Positions 1 to 8,223 of a stretch of 33,783 bases of DNA are shown here, one piece after another. The notes under the pieces were generated by a model. The model was given only the letters and a program-made list of their open reading frames with translations. It was not told the DNA's origin and did not search any database. This DNA is from Modestobacter altitudinis. Lineage in GTDB: Bacteria > Actinomycetota > Actinomycetes > Mycobacteriales > Geodermatophilaceae. The stretch lies in assembly GCF_005930475.1 (NCBI RefSeq), contig NZ_SJEW01000056.1:1-33783 (forward strand), given 5' to 3'. Numbering within the stretch: the stretch's first letter is position 1; every line of letters starts with the position of its first letter. The position numbers and the translations under genes are program-made.

Positions 1-7
1 GGCGGGG

Positions 8-883
8 TCAGCCGCCGATCGGGGTCAGGGCGGTCGGGTCCGCCGGCACCGGCAGCGAGCCCTGGACGCGGTTGCGGGCCTGGCAGTCGCTGGTGCAGTT
101 GGTGGCACCAGCCGACAGCTCGATGGCGTCCTCGCCCAGGACGCCGCCCATCCGGCCGCCCGAGGTGACCGACCAGCGGGTCACCGTCGCGGACTGGGCG
201 AGCTTGGCGGCGACCTGGGGGCTGTCCTTGCCCAGCAGCATCCGGTGCGTGGCGTCGGCGCCCACTCCGTTGCCGAAGTTGACCTTCCCGGTGAACTCGT
301 TGACGAAGTAGAACAGCCCGGCGCCGAGGGTGTGCACGAACTCGACGGGGACGCCGAACTCCTGCTCCATCTGGAAGATCCCGCCCTGCGGCGCGTCCTT
401 GGCCTGGACCTTGAGCGTGCCGGCCGCCGTGCTGAAGGTGACGACCAGCGTGTCGTCGCGCAGCCGCAGCTCCTGGATCCGCACGCCGGCCCGCTGGGCC
501 GGGGTCAGCACCGGGACCTTGGAGGCGAACACCACGGTCGGCGCCGTCACCATCCGCTCCGGGTCAGCCGCGCCGGTGAGGGTGTAGTCGTAGACCCCCA
601 GGGTGGCCGGGTCGATCCGGAACGTCACGTTCCGACCGGTGACGACGACGGGCGAGGTCGGCGCCAGGTCGGTGACCCGGAAGTCCTTGCCGGTGGCCGG
701 GTCGGACGTGCGGCCGTTGACGGTGACGGCGAAGTCGCCGGTGACCGCACCACCCCCGCCGCCGTCCTCGACGGCGCCTCCGTCGTCGCCGCCGCCCCGG
801 GCCTGGGCGATCCCCGGGACGAGCAGGACGGCGGTCGAGACGGCGAGGACGGCGAGCAGCCGTCGAGGTGTGCTGCGGGACAT
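8..883 (-). CDS. secreted protein of unknown function
   Basis: A 291-residue exported protein. Residues 1-28 form a classical Sec signal peptide: basic n-region (SRSTPRR), hydrophobic core, and an AQA cleavage site before an Arg/Gly/Asp-rich linker (about residues 29-46). The rest is a mixed, beta-rich-looking soluble region with a Cys pair (CTSDC) close to the C terminus that could form a disulfide outside the cell. I do not recognise the family. The start at 883 is chosen because GGAGG sits about 7 bases upstream and the signal peptide begins there. An in-frame upstream ATG at 955 would put 24 polar residues before the signal peptide. The gene ends 8 bases from the window edge and has no visible partner. 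Confidence 0.75.
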   Translation of the reverse strand: MSRSTPRRLLAVLAVSTAVLLVPGIAQARGGGDDGGAVEDGGGGGAVTGDFAVTVNGRTSDPATGKDFRVTDLAPTSPVVVTGRNVTFRIDPATLGVYDYTLTGAADPERMVTAPTVVFASKVPVLTPAQRAGVRIQELRLRDDTLVVTFSTAAGTLKVQAKDAPQGGIFQMEQEFGVPVEFVHTLGAGLFYFVNEFTGKVNFGNGVGADATHRMLLGKDSPQVAAKLAQSATVTRWSVTSGGRMGGVLGEDAIELSAGATNCTSDCQARNRVQGSLPVPADPTALTPIGG

Positions 884-1000
884 GGGCGGAGCCTCCGAGA
901 TGCTGTGGTCACCGCACGTGTGCGTGCGCTCACACATTGATGCATGAAGGTTCATGCAGAGTCCAGGACCGCCGGGAGGGTCATCCCGTGTCGCGGCGTG

Positions 1001-1537
1001 TCAGTGGGTGAGTGCCAGCTTGAGGACGACGACCACCGCGGCGACCGCGGCGGCGAGCGCGCCCACCGTCCAGGCCCGGCGGAGGGGGACGTCGGCCCGC
1101 AGCCGGCGGTAGACGACCCCGGTGCCGGCGATCCGCGCGAGCAGCACCGCGGCGGACAGGCCCTGCCCCCACAGCCCGGGGAGCCAGTCCAGCGCCGCGA
1201 GACCGAGCAGCAGCGCGGGGGTGACGCCCGAGCTCACGATCGGCACGGCGTCCCGCAGTTCGACGGCCACCGCGGTACGCCCGTCCTCGCCGCCGAACAG
1301 CGCGCCGATCGCGTGTGCGAGCACGTGTGCCACGTAGGTCGACAGGACGGTGCCCACGACCAGCACCACAGCCGTCCCCGACAGGACCGCCGCGGGGGAG
1401 GCGCCCACCACCGCGGCCAGCACGAGCACGTTGCCGTAGACGTAGGCCGACACCCGGCTCTCGGCGCGTTCGGCGGCCACGTCGTCGCGGTGCCGGGTCA
1501 GGGTGCGCAAGGCCGTGCTCACCGATCGAGGGCTCAC
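1001..1537 (-). CDS. small integral membrane protein, unknown function
   Basis: About 178 residues with four likely membrane segments: VLVLAAVVGASPAAVL, VVLVVGTVLSTYVAHVLAHA, a segment in the PALLLGLAALDWLPGL stretch, and the C-terminal AVAAVVVVLKLALTH. The N-terminal third is basic and cytoplasmic-looking (RTLTRHRDDVAAERAESR). No enzyme motif is seen and I do not recognise the family. The GTG at 1537 is preferred because GACACT lies 6 bases upstream, a weak match to the leaderless -10 spacing seen elsewhere in the window. An in-frame ATG at 1618 would add a Pro/Arg-rich tail and reach into the region that should hold the promoter of the divergent MFS gene. Start uncertain, gene itself likely. 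Confidence 0.6.
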   Translation of the reverse strand: MSPRSVSTALRTLTRHRDDVAAERAESRVSAYVYGNVLVLAAVVGASPAAVLSGTAVVLVVGTVLSTYVAHVLAHAIGALFGGEDGRTAVAVELRDAVPIVSSGVTPALLLGLAALDWLPGLWGQGLSAAVLLARIAGTGVVYRRLRADVPLRRAWTVGALAAAVAAVVVVLKLALTH

Positions 1538-1582
1538 CCGGCCAGTGTCCCGTCGTGCCGTCCGGGTGACCGGTCCGGCTGT

Positions 1583-1603
1583 TACCTTCGGGTCGCCACC
1601 CGA
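1583..1603 (+). promoter_or_regulatory. candidate -10 box and leader hairpin of the MFS gene
   Basis: TACCTT at 1583-1588 fits the actinobacterial -10 pattern TANNNT and is directly followed by a perfect small hairpin (TCGGGT-CGCC-ACCCGA, 1588-1603) in the about 75-base leader before the GTG at 1658. No convincing -35 is visible. The promoter assignment is tentative and the hairpin may be incidental in such GC-rich DNA. Confidence 0.3.
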
Positions 1604-1657
1604 GGGTCCGGCGGGCATCCCCGCACTCGCCTGTGGCCAGGAAGCGCGAGAGCTGCT

Positions 1658-2896
1658 GTGTCACCCCGCACCGTCCTCACCCCGTACCTCGACCTGTTCG
1701 CCGTCTCCGGCACCCGGGCGTTCTCCCTCACCGGGCTCATCGCCCGCGTGCCGATGGCGACCGTCGGCCTCGGCTCGGTCCTGCTCGTGGAGGGCGAGAC
1801 CGGCAGCTACGCGCTGGCCGGTGCCGTCGCCGGCACGCTCTCGCTGTCCTTCGCCGTCGGCAGCCCGCAGTGGGCCCGGGCGATGGACCGGGTCGGCCAG
1901 AGCCGGGTGCTGCGCGGCACCGCGCTGCTCTACCTGGTCTTCGGGCTGGCGTTCGTCGCCGTCGTCCTCGCCGACGCACCGCACTGGACGTGGTTCGCCC
2001 TCGCCGCGCTCAGCGGGGCCAGCGGCGCCAACGTCGGCTCGGTGGTCCGCAGCCGGTGGGCCAACGTGCTGCCCGACCCGGGGCAACGCCAGACGGCGTT
2101 CGCGTTCGAGTCGGTCGCCGACGAGGTGGTGTTCGTCCTGGCGCCCCCGTTGATCACCTTCCTGGCCGCCCTCGTCGCGCCGCCGGTCGGCTTCCTCACC
2201 GGGCTGCTGCTGGGCGTGGCCGGCGGACTGGCGCTGTCCCGGCTGGACGAGACCGCGCCGCCGGTGGCGGCGCGGGTGGCCGGTGAGCCGCGGACCCGGG
2301 TCCGGGTGCTCACGCCCGGGCTGATCGCGATCGCCGTCACCGACCTGGCGGTCGGCACGGTGTTCGGCGCGATGGACGTCGTCGTCGTCGGCTTCGCCGA
2401 GGCCGAGGGCCGCGGCGTCGCGGCCGGGATCGCGCTCTCCGCCTACGCCGGCGGCAGCCTGGTGGCCGGGCTGGTCTACGGCATCGTCCGCGTCCCGGGC
2501 ACCCTGGTCGGCCGCTTCGTGGGGACCGCGCTGCTGTTCGCGGTCGCCGCCCAGGCGCTGCACCTGGTCGGCTCGCTGCCGGTCCTGGTCGCCATCGCCT
2601 TCCTGGCCGGGCTGACCATCGCCCCGGTGCTGGTCGCGGGGATGTCCCTGGTGGAGGCCCGGGTGCCCCGCGCCGGCCTGACCGAGGGGCTGACCTGGAC
2701 CTCGACCGGGCTCGTCGTCGGGATCACCGCGGGCTCCGCGCTGGCCGGGACGGCGGTCGACGAGTGGGGCGCCGAGGCCGCCTTCGCCGTCCCCGCTCTG
2801 GGCGCCGCCGTCGCCGGGCTGTTCGCCGTCGTGGCCTGGCTGGTGCTCCGCCGGACCGACGTCCGGGCCGACGTCGCGGCGGGGGCGACGTCCTGA
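1658..2896 (+). CDS. MFS transporter
   Basis: A 412-residue major facilitator protein with about 12 hydrophobic segments spread over its length and an Arg/acidic loop (RAMDRVGQSRVLRG) between early helices, where MFS proteins carry the motif-A-like loop. The substrate cannot be read from sequence. The family includes many drug and metabolite exporters. The start is the GTG at 1658 (product begins with VSPRTVLTPYLDLF), because everything upstream in this frame is low-complexity and non-homologous in character. It is followed with no gap by an Eis-like acetyltransferase gene and both are probably one transcript. It is divergent from the membrane protein ending at 1001. Confidence 0.85.
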   Translation: MSPRTVLTPYLDLFAVSGTRAFSLTGLIARVPMATVGLGSVLLVEGETGSYALAGAVAGTLSLSFAVGSPQWARAMDRVGQSRVLRGTALLYLVFGLAFVAVVLADAPHWTWFALAALSGASGANVGSVVRSRWANVLPDPGQRQTAFAFESVADEVVFVLAPPLITFLAALVAPPVGFLTGLLLGVAGGLALSRLDETAPPVAARVAGEPRTRVRVLTPGLIAIAVTDLAVGTVFGAMDVVVVGFAEAEGRGVAAGIALSAYAGGSLVAGLVYGIVRVPGTLVGRFVGTALLFAVAAQALHLVGSLPVLVAIAFLAGLTIAPVLVAGMSLVEARVPRAGLTEGLTWTSTGLVVGITAGSALAGTAVDEWGAEAAFAVPALGAAVAGLFAVVAWLVLRRTDVRADVAAGATS

Positions 2897-2904
2897 CCCC
2901 GACC

Positions 2905-4077
2905 GTGCGGCCGCTGACCGCCGACGAGCTGCCGGCCGCCTGGGCGCTGGGCCGGCTGGCCTTCGGTGGCCCCGACGAGCCACCGCCCTCGGCGCTGCGC
3001 GAGGTCGACGGCGTCGTCCGGTTCGGCGCCTTCGACGACGCCGGACGGCTGGTCGGGAAGACCACCGAACTGCCGCACGAGCACTGGTGGGGCGGCCGGC
3101 GGGTGTCCTCGGCCGGGGTCAGCGGGGTCGCCGTCCGCCCGGAGAGCCGGGGCGGCGGTGTGGCCCGCGCGATGCTCGGTGCGCTGCTCGAGCACGCCCG
3201 GGAGCGCGGCGCGGCGGTCAGCGCGCTGTACCCGACGGTCTCCGACGTCTACCGCTCCGCCGGCTGGGAGGTGGCCGGGGTGCTCGGCGCCGTCGAGCTC
3301 GACACCGCCGGGCTGCCCCGGCCGCGGGATCCCGGCGGGGTGGCGCTGCGCCCGGGGGATGCCGCCGACCTGCCGCTGGTCACCGACCTGTACGAGCAGG
3401 TCGCCCGCACCCACGACGGGCTGCTCACCCGGCGCGGCGGCTTCTTCGACCTGGAGCCGGCGGACGCCCCGCTGCCCCGCGGCGTGGACGCCCTCACGCT
3501 GGCCGAGGTCGACGGCGAGCTGACCGGCGCGCTGCTGTTCGGCCGGGGCCGCGGCTACGGGCCGGACGCGCGGCTGGACGTCACCACCCTGCTGGCCCGC
3601 GATGCACCGGCCGCCCGGGCGCTGGCCGGCGTGCTGGCCGGCTGGCGGACGGTCACCCGCACCGTCCGGGTGCCGCTGCTGGCCGGGGACCCGTTCTCGA
3701 TGGTGCTGCCGCTGGAGCGGGCGGAGCACTCCGGTCAGGTCTGGATGCACCGGCCGGTCGACGTCGTCCGCGCGGTGGAGACCCGCGGCTGGCCGGCACA
3801 CGTGCGCGGGCAGGTGGCGTTCCGGCTCGGCGACGCGCTCGCGCCGTGGAACGCCGGGGCCTGGGAGCTCACCGTGGCCGACGGCGCGGGGACGCTCACC
3901 CGGGCGGCGCGGGAGCCGGACCTGGCGCTGGACGTGCGCGGCTTCGGCGTCCTGTACTGCGGCGTGGGCACCGGCCGGTCGGCGGCCCAGGCGGGGCTGG
4001 TCGGGGGAACCGGCGACCCGGCGGCGTTGGACCTGCTGGCGAGCGGTCCCGCGGCGCAGCTGCTGGACTACTTCTGA
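2905..4077 (+). CDS. Eis-like GNAT N-acetyltransferase
   Basis: About 390 residues matching the three-part Eis architecture: an N-terminal GNAT domain with the acetyl-CoA loop VAVRPESRGGGVARAM, a second GNAT-like domain, and a C-terminal SCP2-like domain. The VYRSAGW segment corresponds to the Tyr-containing site that supplies the general acid in mycobacterial Eis. The protein ends in Phe (LLDYF), and in Eis the C-terminal Phe carboxylate is catalytic. Eis enzymes acetylate amines such as aminoglycosides or lysines. The substrate here is unknown. The first good start is the GTG at 2905; a CTG at 2893 overlapping the MFS stop and placed after a G-rich run is an alternative. It is probably cotranscribed with the MFS gene, so modification plus export of the same compound class is possible (inference). 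Confidence 0.8.
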   Translation: MRPLTADELPAAWALGRLAFGGPDEPPPSALREVDGVVRFGAFDDAGRLVGKTTELPHEHWWGGRRVSSAGVSGVAVRPESRGGGVARAMLGALLEHARERGAAVSALYPTVSDVYRSAGWEVAGVLGAVELDTAGLPRPRDPGGVALRPGDAADLPLVTDLYEQVARTHDGLLTRRGGFFDLEPADAPLPRGVDALTLAEVDGELTGALLFGRGRGYGPDARLDVTTLLARDAPAARALAGVLAGWRTVTRTVRVPLLAGDPFSMVLPLERAEHSGQVWMHRPVDVVRAVETRGWPAHVRGQVAFRLGDALAPWNAGAWELTVADGAGTLTRAAREPDLALDVRGFGVLYCGVGTGRSAAQAGLVGGTGDPAALDLLASGPAAQLLDYF

Positions 4078-4090
4078 CCGGGGACCGCCG

Positions 4091-4096
4091 TACAGT
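4091..4096 (+). promoter_or_regulatory. candidate prfC -10 box
   Basis: TACAGT in the gap between the acetyltransferase stop and prfC is a good TANNNT -10 match, 42 bases before the ATG. It leaves room for the GAGGAGA ribosome-binding site at about 4120. I see no clear -35. It suggests prfC has its own promoter instead of reading through from the MFS/GNAT unit. Confidence 0.4.
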
Positions 4097-4138
4097 CGGA
4101 GGAACACCCCGTTCCACCCGAGGAGACCTCGCACGTCC

Positions 4139-5743
4139 ATGAGCAGCCCGTCCAGCGCCGCCGCCGCGGCCGAGGTGCTCCCTCAGGCAGCGCGTCGGCG
4201 GACCTTCGCCGTCATCAGCCACCCCGACGCGGGCAAGTCGACGCTCACCGAGGCGCTCGCGCTGCACGCCCGGGTGATCGGCTCGGCCGGCGCGGTGCAC
4301 GGCAAGGCCGGGCGCCGCGGCACGGTGTCGGACTGGATGGACATGGAGAAGGCCCGCGGCATCTCCATCACCTCGGCGGCGCTGCAGTTCGAGTACCGCG
4401 ACGCGGTGGTGAACCTGCTGGACACCCCGGGGCACGCGGACTTCTCCGAGGACACCTACCGGGTGCTGACCGCCGTGGACGCCGCGGTGATGCTGATCGA
4501 CGCCGCCAAGGGCCTCGAGGCGCAGACGATGAAGCTGTTCGCGGTCTGCCGGCACCGCGGCATCCCGGTGATCACCGTGGTCAACAAGTGGGACCGGCCG
4601 GGCAAGGACGCCCTCGAGCTGATGGACGAGGTCAGCGAGCGCACCGGGCTGGAGCCCACGCCGCTCACCTGGCCGGTCGGCATCGCCGGTGACTTCCGCG
4701 GGGTGCTCGACCGCCGCGACGGCAGCTACCACCGGTTCACCCGCACCGCCGGCGGCGCGACGATCGCCCCCGAGGAGGTGCTCCCCGCCGCGGCAGCCGA
4801 GGCTCGCGAGGGCGTGGACTGGACCCGGGCGGTCGAGGAGGGCGAGCTGCTCGACGCCACCGAGGCCGACCACGACCAGGAGCGCTTCCTGGCCGGGGAG
4901 ACGACGCCGGTCATCTTCGCCTCGGCGGTCTCCAACTTCGGCGTCGGTGCCCTGCTCGACGTCCTGGTGGACCTGGCCCCCGCGCCCACCGGGCGGCCGG
5001 ACGCCGACGGTGCCGTCCGCAAGCTCGACGACCCGTTCAGCGCCTTCGTGTTCAAGGTGCAGTCGGGCATGGACGCCGCGCACCGCGACCGGCTGGCCTA
5101 CATCCGGATCTGCTCCGGGGTGTTCGAGCGCGGCATGGTCGTCACCCACGCCTCCACCGGCCGGCCGTTCGCCACCAAGTACGCCCAGCACGTGTTCGGC
5201 CGCGAGCGGGAGAGCGTCGACGTCGCCTACCCCGGTGACGTCGTCGGCCTGGTCAACGCCAACGCGCTGTCGGTCGGGGACACCCTCTACGTCGACGCCG
5301 GGGTGCAGTTCCCGCCGCTGACCACCTTCGCGCCGGAGTACTTCGCGGTGATGCGCGGCAAGGACACCGCCAAGTTCAAGCAGTTCCGCCGCGGGATCGG
5401 CCAGCTGGCCTCCGAGGGCGTGGCGCAGGTGCTGCGCTCGGACCGCCGCGGCGACGCCGCTCCCGTGCTCGCCGTCGTCGGGCCGATGCAGTTCGAGGTC
5501 GCCCAGCACCGGATGGAGTCCGAGTTCGGCGCGCCGGTGGAGCTGGACCGGCTGTCGTACACGATCGCCGTCCGCACCGACGCCGCCTCCGCCCCGGCGG
5601 TCGCCGCGGCGCGCGGGGTCGAGGTGCTGGAGCGTGAGGACGGCGAGCTGCTGGCGCTGTTCATGGACAAGTGGGACCTGCGCTCGCTGCAGCAGCGCAG
5701 CCCGGAGCTCACCCTCGAGCCGCTGGTGGCCGCCCAGCTCTGA
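4139..5743 (+). CDS. prfC: peptide chain release factor 3 (RF3)
   Basis: A 534-residue translational GTPase, the normal length for RF3 (about 530). G1 is HPDAGKST (28-35), the switch I region is RGISITSA (73-80), G3 is DTPGH (95-99) and G4 is NKWD (149-152). Domain II/III features of RF3 follow, including the RGKDTAKFKQFRRGIGQLASEG stretch. RF3 uses GTP to remove RF1/RF2 from the ribosome after peptide release. The ATG at 4139 (MSSPSS) lies about 14 bases after GAGGAGA. The 3' end overlaps the convergent DinB-family gene by 35 bases. Confidence 0.96.
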   Translation: MSSPSSAAAAAEVLPQAARRRTFAVISHPDAGKSTLTEALALHARVIGSAGAVHGKAGRRGTVSDWMDMEKARGISITSAALQFEYRDAVVNLLDTPGHADFSEDTYRVLTAVDAAVMLIDAAKGLEAQTMKLFAVCRHRGIPVITVVNKWDRPGKDALELMDEVSERTGLEPTPLTWPVGIAGDFRGVLDRRDGSYHRFTRTAGGATIAPEEVLPAAAAEAREGVDWTRAVEEGELLDATEADHDQERFLAGETTPVIFASAVSNFGVGALLDVLVDLAPAPTGRPDADGAVRKLDDPFSAFVFKVQSGMDAAHRDRLAYIRICSGVFERGMVVTHASTGRPFATKYAQHVFGRERESVDVAYPGDVVGLVNANALSVGDTLYVDAGVQFPPLTTFAPEYFAVMRGKDTAKFKQFRRGIGQLASEGVAQVLRSDRRGDAAPVLAVVGPMQFEVAQHRMESEFGAPVELDRLSYTIAVRTDAASAPAVAAARGVEVLEREDGELLALFMDKWDLRSLQQRSPELTLEPLVAAQL

Positions 5744-6266
5744 GCACGTCGTCGATGTCGGCCAGGTGATGCCGGCCCTCGTGCGCGGCGTTGCGGAGCA
5801 GCCAGCGCACCGTCCGCTCCTCGCCCGGCAGCCTGGTCACCCGGCGGTCCCAGCCGTCCCGGGTCACCCGCCGGACCTCGTCGGCGACCCCGTCGACCGC
5901 CGCGGCCAGCTCGCCGAGCACCGCCGGGACGTCGCAGTCGGCGTAGCGGAAGCGCCGGGCCCGCAGGTCGTTGAGCATCGGCTCGAGCACCGGGAGCTCC
6001 TCGGTGCGCGCCCGGTGCAGCCGGATGGTGCTGGTGACGTACACGTCGCGCAGGTGGCAGAGGTACTCGGCGGCCGACCAGGTGTCCGGGTCCGGCCGGC
6101 GGCGCAGCTCGGCATCCGGCCGGCCGGACAGCAGCACCTGGGCCCGGCCGGGGACGGCTCGGACGATGGCGGCGGCGACGTCCACGGGGAGCGCGGCGAA
6201 GTCCAGCCCGCAGGCACCGCAGACGTGGTCCTCGGCCGGCAGCGGCGGGACAGCGGCGGTCGTCAT
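5709..6266 (-). CDS. DinB-family (putative metal-dependent) protein
   Basis: A 185-residue protein with the helical layout of DinB/YfiT-like four-helix proteins. An N-terminal CGACG motif is followed by YLCHLRDVY (first His) and a C-terminal AAHEGRHHLADI with a HxxxH arrangement. Together these could form the three-His metal site typical of the family. Members include thiol-dependent transferases (bacillithiol or mycothiol S-transferases) and hydrolases. Which one this is cannot be told. The ATG at 6266 gives MTTAAVPPLPAED. It starts only 27 bases from the divergent tryptophan dioxygenase start, and its 3' end runs 35 bases into prfC on the opposite strand. Confidence 0.8.
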   Translation of the reverse strand: MTTAAVPPLPAEDHVCGACGLDFAALPVDVAAAIVRAVPGRAQVLLSGRPDAELRRRPDPDTWSAAEYLCHLRDVYVTSTIRLHRARTEELPVLEPMLNDLRARRFRYADCDVPAVLGELAAAVDGVADEVRRVTRDGWDRRVTRLPGEERTVRWLLRNAAHEGRHHLADIDDVLRAGRPPAARG

Positions 6267-6281
6267 GGGCCCATGCTGCTG

Positions 6282-6287
6282 TAGAGA
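6282..6287 (+). promoter_or_regulatory. weak leaderless-type -10 box of the dioxygenase gene
   Basis: TAGAGA lies 6 bases before the ATG at 6294. It is a TANNN(A) match with the spacing of a leaderless promoter. The intergenic gap to the divergent DinB gene is only 27 bases, so there is little room for a conventional leader, which supports this reading. The last base does not match the consensus. Confidence 0.3.
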
Positions 6288-6293
6288 GTGCCC

Positions 6294-7217
6294 ATGACCA
6301 CCCGTCGTCTGCCCGGCGCCCGGCCCGAGCCGCCCGCCGCCATCCGCCCGGCCGCCCCGCCGCCGCTGGACGGCGACACCCGCGCCGAGCGGGCGGCCGC
6401 CAACGCCGGGCTGCCCACGGTCGAGTTCGCCGAGGCCACGCCGTACGAGGCGTACGTCGGGGTCCGCCAGCTGCAGGCGCTGGTGCGCACCGTCACCGAC
6501 CACCCCGCCGAGCCGGCGTTCCTCGTGGTGACCCAGGTGATGGAGCTGTGGTTCACGCTGCTGCGCCGCGAGTGGGAGCTGGCCCAGCGGCAGCTGCGGG
6601 CCGACGACCTGGACGGCGCGGTCGCCTCGATCCGCCGCTCGGTGCACCACCTGCGGTCGCTGGACGCCAGCTGGGGGTCGCTGCTGTGGCTCACCCCCGC
6701 GGAGTTCAACGGCTTCCGGGACTCCCTCGGCGAGGCGTCGGGCTTCCAGTCCTACGAGTACCGGGACGTGGAGTTCCTGCTCGGGTTGAAGGCGGAGTCC
6801 GTCGTCCGGCCGCACCGTGGCCTGCCCGTCGTGCACGCCGACCTGCAGCGCGCGCTGGCCGGGCCGTCGCTGGAGGACGACGTGCTGGCGTACCTGGCCC
6901 GGCGCGGTCTGCCGGTGCCGGCCGCCGTCCTGGCGCGGGACCGGTCCGTCCCGCACGAGCCGGACCCGGCGGTGACCGGCCTGTGGGCCGACGTCTACCG
7001 GGACCCGCGTCCCGCCAACGAGCTGTTCGCGCTGGGGGAGGCGCTCACCGACGTCGCCGAGGTGTTCACCACCTGGCGGCAGCGGCACGTCACCGCCGTC
7101 CGCCGGGCGATGGGCGCCAAGCCGGGCAGCGGTGGCTCCGCCGGCCTGGTGTGGCTCGAGCGCAGCGCCGCCCGCGTCGTCTTCCCCGACCTCTGGGCCG
7201 CCCGCACCACCGTCTGA
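6294..7217 (+). CDS. kynA: tryptophan 2,3-dioxygenase family protein
   Basis: A 307-residue heme dioxygenase relative that would oxidise L-tryptophan to N-formylkynurenine. Family signatures seen are SGFQSYEYRDVEFLLG (149-164), the proximal heme-ligand region WRQRHV with His265, the KPGSGGSAGLVWL loop (276-288) and the FPDLWAART tail. One departure: the distal-pocket motif usually written HQxxELW reads TQVMELW here, so the distal His is Thr80. The N-terminal 35 residues are Pro/Arg-rich. Kynurenine formamidase and kynureninase are not in the window, so a complete degradation route is not shown and a secondary-metabolic role is possible. ATG 6294 is preferred over GTG 6288 because of the -10-like box 6 bases upstream. 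Confidence 0.85.
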   Translation: MTTRRLPGARPEPPAAIRPAAPPPLDGDTRAERAAANAGLPTVEFAEATPYEAYVGVRQLQALVRTVTDHPAEPAFLVVTQVMELWFTLLRREWELAQRQLRADDLDGAVASIRRSVHHLRSLDASWGSLLWLTPAEFNGFRDSLGEASGFQSYEYRDVEFLLGLKAESVVRPHRGLPVVHADLQRALAGPSLEDDVLAYLARRGLPVPAAVLARDRSVPHEPDPAVTGLWADVYRDPRPANELFALGEALTDVAEVFTTWRQRHVTAVRRAMGAKPGSGGSAGLVWLERSAARVVFPDLWAARTTV

Positions 7218-7226
7218 CCCCTTGGT

Positions 7227-7248
7227 CGCCAAAGGCGCGCTTTTGGCG
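7227..7248. repeat. 22-bp palindromic repeat, copy 1
   Basis: CGCCAAAGGCG followed by CGCTTTTGGCG, an imperfect dyad in the 32-base gap between the convergent dioxygenase and DUF559 genes. The right flank supplies the stop codon of the DUF559 gene (TCA at 7250-7252). The same consensus (CGCCRAARGCR then YGCYTTTGGCG) recurs at 8191-8212 and 8224-8245. It could also act as a bidirectional terminator. Confidence 0.75.
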
Positions 7249-7249
7249 G

Positions 7250-8125
7250 TCATGAGGCGGACAGATCGGTCAGCGCGTCACGGATCCGCTGGACGACCCG
7301 GTCCATGTCCCGGAGGTCGGCGGCGCTGATCCGGAGGACGCGCCACCCCGCTGCCCGGAGCGCGGCGATCCGCTCGTCGTCCTTGGGTATCTGGTCGTCC
7401 TCGAAGTGGTAGGCGCCGTCGTACTCCACCGCCAACCGCAGTTCCGGCCAGGCGAAGTCGACCCGGGCCACGAAGGAGCCATCCGCGAAGACCTTGAACT
7501 GCACCGTGGGGTCGAGCCCGGCCAGCACCAATGCCACGCGCACCCACGACTCCGGCGGTGACGCGGCGCGGGAGTCCACGAGCGGGACGGCGCGGCGCAC
7601 CCGCACCACTCCCCACCGGCCACTGCCCTGCTCGGCTGCTGCGGCCAGGTGGCTGAGGACCAGGTTCTCGGTGCGCACCATGGCGTCCAGTGCCGCGACC
7701 GCCGTGGGCAACGACTCCAGGGCCGCGACGTCCCAGGCGGTGCGCAGCACCGAGCTCAGCGGTACGTCGCCGGCGACGGTCACGTCGGCCGGCGCCAGCG
7801 GCGCGCGGTGGACCCGGACCCCTCGCGGTCCGACCCACCGGACGTCGGACGGGCAGATGACGGTGACCGGGTCAGCGGCAGCCGCGAACCGGGCTCCGTA
7901 CCAGGCTGCTGCCGAGTGCCCACCGATGACGGCGCCCGTGGGCAGCAGCAACGACACACCCCGGGCGCGCAGTCGATGGTCGTGGGTCAGCCCGGGGTCG
8001 GCGTAGACGCCGCGGACCAGGCGCCGCCAGCCCAGGCGCCGCAGCTGGTCGCGGGTCAGGTGCCCCGCAGCAACGGCATGGCTGCCGAGGAAGACACCGG
8101 TCAGGTGGGGATCACGACGGGGCAC
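7250..8125 (-). CDS. AbiEi-like winged-helix plus DUF559 nuclease-fold protein
   Basis: About 291 residues with two parts. The N-terminal region (HLTRDQLRRLGWRRLVRGVYADPG, then a conserved GGHSAAAWYG) resembles the AbiEi-type winged-helix/antitoxin-like domain common in actinobacteria. The C-terminal region (ESWVRVALVLAGL ... VARVDFAWPELRLAVEYDG ... WRVLRISAADL) matches DUF559, a Vsr-like PD-(D/E)xK endonuclease fold, with the Glu, Asp and Glu-x-Asp positions retained. Its function is unproven; defence or toxin-antitoxin roles are inferred from fold only. No toxin partner is adjacent. The start is the GTG at 8125 (VPRRDPHL), with a weak ribosome-binding site. The gene is bracketed by the 22-bp palindromic repeats, and by eye its codon use looks slightly less GC3-rich than its neighbours. 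Confidence 0.75.
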   Translation of the reverse strand: MPRRDPHLTGVFLGSHAVAAGHLTRDQLRRLGWRRLVRGVYADPGLTHDHRLRARGVSLLLPTGAVIGGHSAAAWYGARFAAAADPVTVICPSDVRWVGPRGVRVHRAPLAPADVTVAGDVPLSSVLRTAWDVAALESLPTAVAALDAMVRTENLVLSHLAAAAEQGSGRWGVVRVRRAVPLVDSRAASPPESWVRVALVLAGLDPTVQFKVFADGSFVARVDFAWPELRLAVEYDGAYHFEDDQIPKDDERIAALRAAGWRVLRISAADLRDMDRVVQRIRDALTDLSAS

Positions 8126-8190
8126 CCAGGGAGCCTGGCCGACGGGGGCGGCCCATGAGCCCGTCGTCCACAGGTCGCCGTCCCCTCGAC

Positions 8191-8212
8191 CGCCGAAAGC
8201 ACGCTTTTGGCG
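8191..8212. repeat. 22-bp palindromic repeat, copy 2
   Basis: CGCCGAAAGCA followed by CGCTTTTGGCG in the 130-base gap upstream of the DUF559 gene. It lies 33 bases (start to start) from copy 3 and shares the inverted CGCC...GGCG ends and the GATC-like right flank. Confidence 0.75.
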
Positions 8213-8223
8213 ATCAAGGGGGT

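Noticed and set aside
6264-6275. Perfect palindrome CATGGGCCCATG at the DinB start codon
   Set aside because: A 12-bp GC-rich palindrome overlapping the start is likely by chance here and has no spacing or half-site features of an operator.
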